From the NCBI RefSeq assembly GCF_003205875.1, contig NZ_PUBZ01000169.1, positions 62,001 through 126,000 on the forward strand: 64,000 bases of DNA. Direction: 5' to 3'. A program made the translations under genes and the position numbers. Each line of letters starts with the position of its first letter. Position 1 is the first letter of the stretch. Shown here piece by piece: positions 8,749 through 16,041 of this stretch. This DNA comes from Herpetosiphon llansteffanensis (GTDB lineage: Bacteria > Chloroflexota > Chloroflexia > Chloroflexales > Herpetosiphonaceae). The notes below the pieces were generated by a model. That model did no database searches, was not told the origin of the DNA, and saw only the letters and a list, made by a program, of their open reading frames with translations.

Positions 8749-9357
8749 ATGCAAGAACAACGTATTGGTGAAGTGATCGAAGCAAGCTCAACTCAATGGA
8801 CAACTGGCGCATATGAGTTGCTGAATGCGCCGCCTTTTGGCTCGTTGATCAAGGCTGGCTGCTACGACAACGATTTATGTGTCTATGGCTTGGTCTACGA
8901 TATTCGGACTGGCAGCCGCGATCTTGGCGGCAAAGCTATGGTGCGTGGTGGCCGGCGCTACGATGGTAGCGAGTTTTACGACGATCAAATTTATAGCGAA
9001 CACCCTGATCTCGCCGCTGTATTGCAAACCGAGTGGAGCGCCTTGGTAATAGGCTACGAGCGGGCTGGCCGCATTATTCATTATCTGCCACCGCAACCGC
9101 CAACCGTCCACTACAGCGTCCATTTATGCGATGATAATACCGTGCATCGTTTTACCCAACACTGCGATTTCTTTCGCATGGTCTTACACGCCAATTTGCC
9201 GATTGTTGATGAACTTTTGGGCACTGCGATTCGCAATGCTGCCGAGTTACAAGCTAATCGGCGCGAATATGAGCTGTATGCAGGCCGCGAATTAGCCCGT
9301 TTGCTGCGCGACGATTATGATCGTTTGCGCGTATTGGTGCGTATGTTGACCAGTTAA
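8749..9357 (+). CDS. HAS-barrel domain protein (HerA N-terminal-like)
   Basis: 202 residues, soluble. The opening (RIGEVIEASSTQW, then FGSLIKAG) has the pattern of the HAS-barrel found at the N-terminus of HerA and of F/V-type ATPase subunits. The rest is alpha-helical and acidic, ending in a charged helix. There is no Walker A motif, so it is not a complete HerA. Placed 45 bases after nurA it probably acts with NurA, perhaps as an adaptor or ring partner of a HerA encoded elsewhere. The domain call is by motif pattern; the role is inferred. Confidence 0.72.
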   Translation: MQEQRIGEVIEASSTQWTTGAYELLNAPPFGSLIKAGCYDNDLCVYGLVYDIRTGSRDLGGKAMVRGGRRYDGSEFYDDQIYSEHPDLAAVLQTEWSALVIGYERAGRIIHYLPPQPPTVHYSVHLCDDNTVHRFTQHCDFFRMVLHANLPIVDELLGTAIRNAAELQANRREYELYAGRELARLLRDDYDRLRVLVRMLTS

Positions 9358-9371
9358 ATTTGGGAGGATGT

Positions 9372-9896
9372 ATGCCGAGTTATGTTGTTAATGGGCGTAA
9401 ATACAACAGCATCGATGAAATGTCCGCCACAGATCGCCAAACCTATCAACAAGCGATGGATGAATTAGCAGATCGTGGTGGTTTTCCTAACCTTTTTGAT
9501 AAAAATACCACTATCGAAACGACCCATACAACCAATGTAAGCCAGCAGCATGTGATCAATGGCAGCAGCGATCAGCTGAACTCCATGTTTGCTGATCGCG
9601 ATGGCAATGGCATTCCCGACATTATGGAAGGCAGCGCCGATCAACTTAACTCCATGTTTGCTGATCGCGATAACAATGGCATTCCCGACATTATGCAAGA
9701 GCAAAGTAACTTTAGCAGTCAGCAAACCCCACCTTCCTCAAGCACTTGGAAAACCTCTGCTCCAAGCGTCGATCCGCTGGCTGGCTCATCGTTGCCATGG
9801 AATCAGCCAAAGCAAGGCAATGGATTTTTGCTTGGTTTGATCGTTGGTGGCGTGGCGATAGGTGCAGCCTTACTGGCATGGTATCTCTTGATGTAA
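9372..9896 (+). CDS. C-tail-anchored protein with Ca-loop-like repeats
   Basis: 174 residues from the ATG at 9372, four bases after GGGAGG. Two near-identical 21-residue units (residues about 65-85 and 88-108) each contain ADRD(G/N)NGIPD, the DxDxNGxxD pattern of calcium-binding loops in dockerin and thrombospondin type 3 repeats. A Ser/Pro-rich linker follows, then one membrane helix at about 152-173 at the very C-terminus, with no signal peptide, so the bulk should face the cytoplasm. It begins 14 bases after the HAS-barrel gene and is likely co-transcribed. Function unknown; Ca2+ binding is inferred from the motif only. Confidence 0.75.
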   Translation: MPSYVVNGRKYNSIDEMSATDRQTYQQAMDELADRGGFPNLFDKNTTIETTHTTNVSQQHVINGSSDQLNSMFADRDGNGIPDIMEGSADQLNSMFADRDNNGIPDIMQEQSNFSSQQTPPSSSTWKTSAPSVDPLAGSSLPWNQPKQGNGFLLGLIVGGVAIGAALLAWYLLM

Positions 9897-9919
9897 GCAA
9901 CCACGCAGCATGCAATCAA

Positions 9920-10927
9920 CTAACGCCGCACCAAGTCAGGCACATCAAGCACGATCACGGCATCCTTGTCGTCGTCGCCGGTGTTGCCCGGGTCATACCA
10001 AATCACGGCGATCTGTTTGCCATCGGGCGACCAGGCAGGCCATTGATAGTGGCCAGGCGGGGTCAGGGCAAGCCGCTCACCCGTGGCGGTTTTGAACAGC
10101 CATACTTGGTCGGATGAGCGGTCGAAATTGGCGACAAAAACAAGCCATTGGCCATCAGGCGACCATTGCAAACCGGCAATATTGTAGACATCCGCCAGCA
10201 CAACCCGACGATTGCCAGCCTCGGCATCCATGAGATAGAGATTTTCGGGACGGGTGAGGGCACTGACCACGCCTGAGCCAGCATCGGGCAAGCCGAAGAA
10301 GGCGATGGTAGTACCATCAGGCGACCAAGCAAAATACTGCGCGACATCGACCTCAAGGTCGAGGGGCTGAAAGCCGTCGCTGGCAGTCCACCAATAATAC
10401 TTTGAACCAAGATACTGACCATCAGTCACCAAGGCCCGATCCATGCTGGGATTCCATACCACTCGACCTTTGTGTAAGATTTTACGCGGCGCGGGGCGTG
10501 GGATTAATTCGCTGAGAGTATTGGTGTCTGGGTCGAAGGCACTATAGCCATGTTGGTCCGTTGGCGGGCCATTGATGACCTGCATGTCGGTGCTGTATTT
10601 AAAGCCAAGTCGTCCATCGGGCAGGCGATCGGGGAGCCGATGGAGGGTAATATCGGCATCGATTGCATCAGGAATGGCAACGAGATCACCGAGTTTGCGG
10701 TCAGAGGTAAGCCAGAAGAGGCGGTAGCGTGAAGGTGCACCGCTTTTAGTGGCAAGCACAACCAGCCCCTGATCGATCCAAGCCAGCCCACTATAATCAC
10801 CGAGATTTTCCGTTGGCTTATTGAGCGGTTGTGGTGTGTAGGGCAGGATAGTGGTTTTGGCAACCTCACAGCGAATGAGTGCTAGGACGATCAGGCTGAG
10901 GCCGATCAATAGTTTTAGGGGATGCAT
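9920..10927 (-). CDS. TolB-like beta-propeller lipoprotein, paralogue A
   Basis: 335 residues. A hydrophobic N-terminus ends LALIRC (Cys20), an imperfect lipobox because Arg occupies the -1 position. The body has WD40-like PD40/TolB repeats recognisable by WSPDG turns (FAWSPDGTTIAF, LQWSPDGQWLVF, PAWSPDGKQIAV). Such propellers bind proteins or glycans outside the membrane. It is the last of three tandem paralogues. Its last roughly 195 residues differ from those of paralogue C (11987-12988) at only about six positions, whereas the N-terminal third is clearly different. Confidence 0.85.
   Translation of the reverse strand: MHPLKLLIGLSLIVLALIRCEVAKTTILPYTPQPLNKPTENLGDYSGLAWIDQGLVVLATKSGAPSRYRLFWLTSDRKLGDLVAIPDAIDADITLHRLPDRLPDGRLGFKYSTDMQVINGPPTDQHGYSAFDPDTNTLSELIPRPAPRKILHKGRVVWNPSMDRALVTDGQYLGSKYYWWTASDGFQPLDLEVDVAQYFAWSPDGTTIAFFGLPDAGSGVVSALTRPENLYLMDAEAGNRRVVLADVYNIAGLQWSPDGQWLVFVANFDRSSDQVWLFKTATGERLALTPPGHYQWPAWSPDGKQIAVIWYDPGNTGDDDKDAVIVLDVPDLVRR
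9936..10526. repeat. Direct repeat copy 1 within propeller paralogue A
   Basis: About 590 bases nearly identical to 12003-12593, at a constant offset of 2067 with no insertions or deletions that I can see. The block starts in the C-terminal codons and ends abruptly in the middle of the gene. Paralogue B, lying between the copies, does not share it. This pattern points to gene conversion or a very recent partial duplication. Confidence 0.9.
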
Positions 10928-10956
10928 ACCGACTCCTCTCCCTTTGAGCAGCTGGG

Positions 10957-11958
10957 TTATTGCACGAAGGCCGAAACATCGATGGTCACCACGTAATCGT
11001 TAGGCGGAAGATCAGCTGGTTTTCGCCAAACCACGGCGATGTGTTTGCCATCGGGCGACCACGCAGGCCATTGATAGTCGCCAACCGTATTGGTGAGTTG
11101 CCGCCATTCAGCAGTAGTCGGATTGACCAACCAAATCTGGTTGTCGAAGCCGTCGAAGTAGCCAATGACGGCCAGCCATTGGCCATCAGGCGACCACTGT
11201 AAACCAGCAATACCGCGCAGCTTTGTGCCAATCTCGCGCCGATTCGATCCATCACTATCCATCAGGTAGAGATTTGAGCGGACGCTCCATAAGGCTCCGA
11301 AGGAACTGGCAGCATCGGGTGAGCCAGCATAGGCAATGGTTTTGCCATCAGGTGACCACGCAAGGTATTGGCAGATGGCAACGCCAGCATCCAGCGGCTC
11401 GTGGCCAGTATCAGCAGACCACCAAAAAAGCCGAGACTGGAGATACCCGCCATCGGAGAGCACGGCACGTTGCAGATCAGGAGCAAGGCTGAAACGAAGA
11501 TGTTGGCTGAGGTGTTGAGGCATGGCAGGCTGCAAGAGCGGCGTGAGCGCATTGGTGGTCGGATCAAACTGCCACAGGCCAAACTCACTAGCAGCTGCCC
11601 CAGTTTTAAGATTTGGATTGGACTGCTTGGTGCGAAAGCCTAGTAGACCGTTGGGCAGGCGTTGGGGCATGTAATAATTGGTGTATTGAAAGTGCGGATC
11701 TTCAGGAATCGAAAGCTTGGTCATTGATCCCGATGCCAGATCGATCCACCAGAATTGTTCTAGTCTTGGAGGTTGAAGGGTATCTGCTTGTACAATTAAC
11801 CCCTGATCAAGCCATGCGAGGCCAGAATAGCTTCCTGCTGGAACTGCTAATTGGGTCGGCGTAATGGGTGTTGTTGGAATTTGGGTCATCGATACACCAC
11901 AGCGAATGAGCATCACAACGATAAAACTGAAGCCAATGAATAGTCTGATGGTGTGCAT
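10957..11958 (-). CDS. TolB-like beta-propeller lipoprotein, paralogue B
   Basis: 333 residues. The N-terminal signal resembles that of paralogue A (ending VVMLIRC, Cys20). Propeller turns LAWSPDGKTIAY, LQWSPDGQWLAV and PAWSPDGKHIAV align with those of A and C, but protein identity over the C-terminal half is clearly lower than A has to C. It sits 28-29 bases from each neighbour in a single-direction operon. Likely extracytoplasmic and lipid- or membrane-anchored. Binding partner unknown. Confidence 0.85.
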   Translation of the reverse strand: MHTIRLFIGFSFIVVMLIRCGVSMTQIPTTPITPTQLAVPAGSYSGLAWLDQGLIVQADTLQPPRLEQFWWIDLASGSMTKLSIPEDPHFQYTNYYMPQRLPNGLLGFRTKQSNPNLKTGAAASEFGLWQFDPTTNALTPLLQPAMPQHLSQHLRFSLAPDLQRAVLSDGGYLQSRLFWWSADTGHEPLDAGVAICQYLAWSPDGKTIAYAGSPDAASSFGALWSVRSNLYLMDSDGSNRREIGTKLRGIAGLQWSPDGQWLAVIGYFDGFDNQIWLVNPTTAEWRQLTNTVGDYQWPAWSPDGKHIAVVWRKPADLPPNDYVVTIDVSAFVQ

Positions 11959-11986
11959 ACCGACTCCTCAGCGAGCTTGTTGGTAG

Positions 11987-12988
11987 TTATTTCCGTATCA
12001 GATCGGGCACATCAAGCACGATCACGGCATCCTTGTCGTCGTCGCCGGTGTTGCCCGGGTCATACCAAATCACGGCGATCTGTTTGCCATCGGGCGACCA
12101 TGCAGGCCATTGATAGTGGCCAGGCGGGGTTAGGGCAAGCCGCTCGCTGGTGGCAGGTTTGAACAGCCATACTTGGTCGGAGGAGCGGTCGAAATTGGCG
12201 ACAAAGACAAGCCATTGGCCATCAGGCGACCATTGCAAACCGGCAATATTGTAGACATCCGCCAGCACAACCCGACGATTGCCAGCCTCGGCATCCATGA
12301 GATAGAGATTTTCGGGACGGGTGAGGGCACTGACCACGCCTGAGCCAGCATCGGGCAAGCCGAAGAAGGCGATGGTAGTACCATCAGGCGACCAAGCAAA
12401 ATACTGCGCGACATCGACCTCAAGGTCGAGGGGCTGAAAGCCGTCGCTGGCAGTCCACCAATAATAGTGCGAGCCAAGATACTGGCCATCGGTGACCAAG
12501 GCCCGATCCATGCTGGGATTCCATACCACCCTGCCTTTAGATAAGATTTTACGCGGTGCGGGGCGTGGAATTAATTCGCTGAGAGTATTGGTGGTCGGAT
12601 CAAACTGAACAAAACTATAAAACTCATCAAGCATACCTTGGCTATTGACTACTCCAGTATCAAGAATAAAGCCAATCGTTCCATTGGGTAGGCGTTGTGG
12701 ATGATAGTGTAAGGTTACTGCAAAGGTTGGGTCATGAGGAATCAATAATGATTCATCAATATTGAGATCAGATTGCATCCACATAAGTCGTTGAGTCGAG
12801 GGAGGCCGATGTTTTGCTTGAACAACGATTCCCTGATCGATCCAAGCCAGTCCACTATAATCACCAAGATTTTCCGTTGGCTTGGTTAGTGGTTGTGGAG
12901 TATACGGCATATCAATTGGCGGTTTCGTTTGCATAGTGCATCCAGTAATAATTAATAAAAAGCTCGTTAAGATAAAAAGGTGTTTCAT
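11987..12988 (-). CDS. TolB-like beta-propeller lipoprotein, paralogue C
   Basis: 333 residues with a canonical lipoprotein signal (LLIITGC, Cys17). Same propeller repeats as A and B. The ATG at 12988 overlaps the TGA of the upstream WXG-motif gene as ATGA, so translation is coupled and the lipoprotein is probably needed together with that product. The C-terminal two thirds match paralogue A almost exactly; the N-terminus differs, including the whole signal peptide. Confidence 0.87.
   Translation of the reverse strand: MKHLFILTSFLLIITGCTMQTKPPIDMPYTPQPLTKPTENLGDYSGLAWIDQGIVVQAKHRPPSTQRLMWMQSDLNIDESLLIPHDPTFAVTLHYHPQRLPNGTIGFILDTGVVNSQGMLDEFYSFVQFDPTTNTLSELIPRPAPRKILSKGRVVWNPSMDRALVTDGQYLGSHYYWWTASDGFQPLDLEVDVAQYFAWSPDGTTIAFFGLPDAGSGVVSALTRPENLYLMDAEAGNRRVVLADVYNIAGLQWSPDGQWLVFVANFDRSSDQVWLFKPATSERLALTPPGHYQWPAWSPDGKQIAVIWYDPGNTGDDDKDAVIVLDVPDLIRK
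12003..12593. repeat. Direct repeat copy 2 within propeller paralogue C
   Basis: Partner of the block at 9936-10526, same orientation, constant spacing of 2067 bases. Only scattered single-base differences are visible, many of them silent. Recombination between the copies would delete paralogue B and leave one hybrid gene. Confidence 0.9.
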
Positions 12989-14461
12989 TGGACAATCGTT
13001 CCATCACTTAAGGTGTACGTGCCATCAGGATTTATTTTGGTTCCTTCGAGAGGAATCTTCTCCCCACTTGGTTTAGTAACCACTCCATCGGTGCCAATAA
13101 TGATGCCACTGCGTAAGTGAGCATCACCATTTGGCATAATTGTGGTTCCATTGTAGAGCGTCATATGTCCACCCACGGGAGTCATGCCTGATAAGGCTGG
13201 AATTAACCCCAATTCAACAGCTTTGGCCATGAAATAGGTTGGGCCATGTATAGTGAGCGGTACAACGCTGCGAGGGTCAAAAAACCAATCACCCATGCCT
13301 GGAATGGTTACCAAATCACCAGCGTCACGGCCTTCCTTACCACCAATTCCACCACCCCAATCTTTGATTCTTTCGCTAGTTGGGGTTGAGCCAAAGATAC
13401 TATCAACAAACCTATCGACTTCGTTAGCGACTGGGGTTATGACTCCTCTACCAACATCTGTGCCAATTTCTTGGCCAACCCATGGGCCATAGCTTTGGAC
13501 AAATGTCTCTCCACCACCCTGCATCCGTGCGATAAAGCGATAGGTATTGCCATAGGCTACAAAGTCGAGAACTAAATTACCCGCTGATGTGCCTGGCGCG
13601 GGAATCCCTGCCCGTAAGTTGGCAGCATCTGAACCATAATTGACTCCACGTTGCTCGGCAGCTGACCATAACGGTAATAATTCGGTTTTATCAGCACCTG
13701 CTTTTTCACGATTAAAGAACTGTTGCCAAGCTTGGGCAGCACCATCACAGTCATTAAATCCTGCTGGAATGGGTAGTCCTTGTTTAGATAAATCATGTAA
13801 CTTATAGCCATTTTGCATCGCCTCTAAAACCCCAGCATCGGCCCACGAAGCCCATGTGCCCAAGCGCCGCTGATTCATCGAAAAACGCAATAATATCTTG
13901 AATATTGTGAAACCAATTAGGGGTATCGGCATGTGCCTCTAAAGCTTCGACCCATTGAATCCGTTCGGGGGCGGTGAGCATTTCAAATTCAGCGAGGGTT
14001 AAATCGAAACAAATTAAGTTGCCGGCGGCATCGAACACTGGCCCACCTGGTAGTTTTGCTGCACCAACGCGTGGCGCAGGCGGGGCTGTGCGTAATCCAA
14101 TCACGCTACTAATCGTTGCCCCCAAACCCACGGCTCCTACCTCTACGACAATAGCAGCAGCATTGTGTTTGAAAAGCGCCGCCGCAGCCTCTTCGGCACT
14201 CCGCATGCCAGTGTGAATTGCGATGGCAACATCACGGGCGGTTTCAAGTGCTTCGCGTAAGCGCTCAAACGCTGGTTCAACTTCAGCTTGATACTCATGG
14301 AAGAATGCAGTCGCCGCTGTGCCGTGCCAATTGTGCTGTAATTGGCCTACGGTGCTTTGAAGCTGCTGGCGTAATGCACTAACCCCATCAGCCTTGTGTT
14401 GAAAACGCTGAGCAACCTGAAGAAGCTGGTGGTACTCCACCAGAACAATTGGGGCAGCCAT
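12985..14461 (-). pseudogene. WXG-motif secreted effector candidate, frameshifted
   Basis: Two frames read as one protein of about 490 residues broken near 13855-13867. The first frame starts at the ATG at 14461 (GGGAGA five bases upstream). It has a helical hairpin with W-H-G at residues 45-47, the signature of WXG100/ESX substrates, then an Ala-rich segment and a linker. It runs out of sense after ...DESAALG and stops at 13802. The next frame continues sensibly as GTWASWADAG... to 12985, and its own upstream codons only mirror the first frame. The C-terminal part is Gly-rich and ends in repeated DG turns (TDGVVTKPSG, NPDGTYTLSDG). The stop overlaps the next lipoprotein start. It may be a true inactivation, a sequencing error at GGG, or +1 programmed frameshifting at CTTGGGC. 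Effector status is inferred. Confidence 0.72.
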
Positions 14462-14614
14462 AAGTTCTCCCATCGGGTAGGTTTATAGCGTGGATGCTGC
14501 TCTCTCATGGGGCGGGGTGGTACAATGTGCGATTTCGCATCCCTAACTGAAAGTATATGCCATGTGATATATAAAATCTTCACTCGCATGGGGGATTTTG
14601 GCTTTTAAACAACA

Positions 14615-14641
14615 AACCCTTCTCATTTATTGAGAAGGGTT
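14615..14641 (-). terminator. Rho-independent terminator after the cyclase gene
   Basis: A perfect 11-bp stem (AACCCTTCTCA with TGAGAAGGGTT, loop of five bases). On the minus strand it is followed by TTTGTTGTTT. It lies 20 bases after the cyclase stop and separates that gene from the WXG-lipoprotein operon. The stretch 14462-14614 holds no gene; it must contain the operon promoter, but I found no convincing -35/-10 pair. Confidence 0.85.
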
Positions 14642-14660
14642 GCCTAACAATACGCTGCTT

Positions 14661-15740
14661 TTAGTTGGTATGCTGGAGCCGCACAACGCTAAATGGCAGG
14701 TCATCAAGCCCACGCAAAATCAGGGTTTCGTTGGCGAGATCGCTGGGCAGAATTTCGGCCACGCCTGGCGCTTCAAGCACTTGCTGCGTTACCACCAATT
14801 CTGCATAGTTGGCGCTCGATTGCACCCGCGCCGCTGCATTGACGGTCGTGCCAAAGTAATCAAGCCGATCGTTGAGCGTGACTGCAAGCGTTGGCCCTGC
14901 ATGCACACCAACTTTGAGCGTCAAACGCTCGTCATCGGCCAACTCGCGCTCACGGTTGAAGGCTTCGATTGCCGCCAAGGCATTTTGGCCAGCCTTGACC
15001 GCCGCCGCACCATCAACAAACACTGCCATAATTGCATCGCCAATGGTTTTGACGACCGCGCCGCCTGCTTGATTGACTACATTAAACAGGATGTTGAAGT
15101 GTTCGCGCACCAAACTGTAGGCCCGTGGATCGCCTTTGCGAGCATACAATGCGGTTGAGCCACCAAGATCGGTGAACATCAAGGCCGCCCATTTGATCTG
15201 AAAGCTTTCGCCGTCGGGCAATGGCTCGTCGATAAATAAATCGCGGAAGGCCTGCACGGTCAGCAATTCATGCGAGGTTGTCACGCCCAAACGGCGGTCG
15301 GTTGCTTCGCGCCATGCTTCGTTATCGATGCCTGCTGGCAAACTGCGCACCCGCTCAGCCACCGAGAATGTTACGTGAATGCCATCATCGAGCTTGGCTT
15401 GGAAATCGTCGCGGCACATTGCACAATATTGCTTCGAATGTGCTTGGGTCAATTTATCGAAGGCATGGGCTTGATAGCCACAATAAATACAGCGCGCTTC
15501 CCAATTCAAATTAAAAAGGCCAACCTGCACCGCTGCGGCCATCATTTGTAAGCCTGAGCGGCGCGAAAGCCCAACTTCTTCGGCCAAATAGGCCGGATTA
15601 AAGCGATAGAGCATCGCGCCTGGAGCCGTATCAACCATGCTGGCTAGGGCATTGCGAACCGTTTCGTCGATGCCGTAATTCGCCAATTCTGCTACCAGCG
15701 TGCTACTTGATGGTGTGTGTTGTGCTTCATCTAAAGCCAT
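14661..15740 (-). CDS. Class III adenylate cyclase with N-terminal zinc ribbon
   Basis: 359 residues from the ATG at 15740, seven bases after AGGAGG. The N-terminal 160 residues form a helical, probable winged-helix segment plus a zinc site (Cys84, Cys87, Cys106, Cys109), as in DUF5939-type cyclases. The C-terminal cyclase domain shows metal-binding Asp191 (FTDLGGST) and Asp235 (IGDA), and Asn301/Arg305 (VNAAAR). Lys231 and Thr298 occupy the substrate-choice positions and fit ATP rather than GTP. It should make cAMP in the cytoplasm. Single gene with its own terminator. Confidence 0.9.
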   Translation of the reverse strand: MALDEAQHTPSSSTLVAELANYGIDETVRNALASMVDTAPGAMLYRFNPAYLAEEVGLSRRSGLQMMAAAVQVGLFNLNWEARCIYCGYQAHAFDKLTQAHSKQYCAMCRDDFQAKLDDGIHVTFSVAERVRSLPAGIDNEAWREATDRRLGVTTSHELLTVQAFRDLFIDEPLPDGESFQIKWAALMFTDLGGSTALYARKGDPRAYSLVREHFNILFNVVNQAGGAVVKTIGDAIMAVFVDGAAAVKAGQNALAAIEAFNRERELADDERLTLKVGVHAGPTLAVTLNDRLDYFGTTVNAAARVQSSANYAELVVTQQVLEAPGVAEILPSDLANETLILRGLDDLPFSVVRLQHTN

Positions 15741-16041
15741 AGCATAGCCTCCTAGATACCTATGAAATTGTAGCACGCTCTTGCTACTATGGTAGCCCGA
15801 ATTGCCATCTAAATTGCTATATGGAGTGGTTTATCACATTAACCACCATGGCCCTTTTCCACCCTTCCGTCCCGCCAGCGGGAAACGCAAGGGGCTTTAA
15901 TCCCCCTGCACCCCCTCAAGGACAATTGAAGGTTGAACCACATCCGTTGACGAACCTGCGGATGCGTGGTTTGCAGCGAAAACCAACCCTTGGATGGGGT
16001 TGCGGGAATACTGCTGTTGTCAACCCAATGAACCATTACAG
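15741..16041. other. Non-coding interval with GC-rich repeat fragment
   Basis: No supportable gene in these 300 bases. The middle part (about 15880-15925) contains GGGGCTTTAATCCCCCTGCACCCC. This matches, in pieces and inverted, blocks found around 7228-7245 and 7382-7392, so it looks like a decayed relative of the GC-rich element. A short inverted GTTGGG/CCCAAC-type arrangement near 15990-16030 is too weak to call a terminator. Confidence 0.5.

Noticed and set aside
12985-13932. Second half of the WXG gene as an independent gene starting at 13932
   Set aside because: The first 25 codons of that frame are only the other reading of the upstream WXG gene, and sensible sequence begins exactly where the other frame fails.
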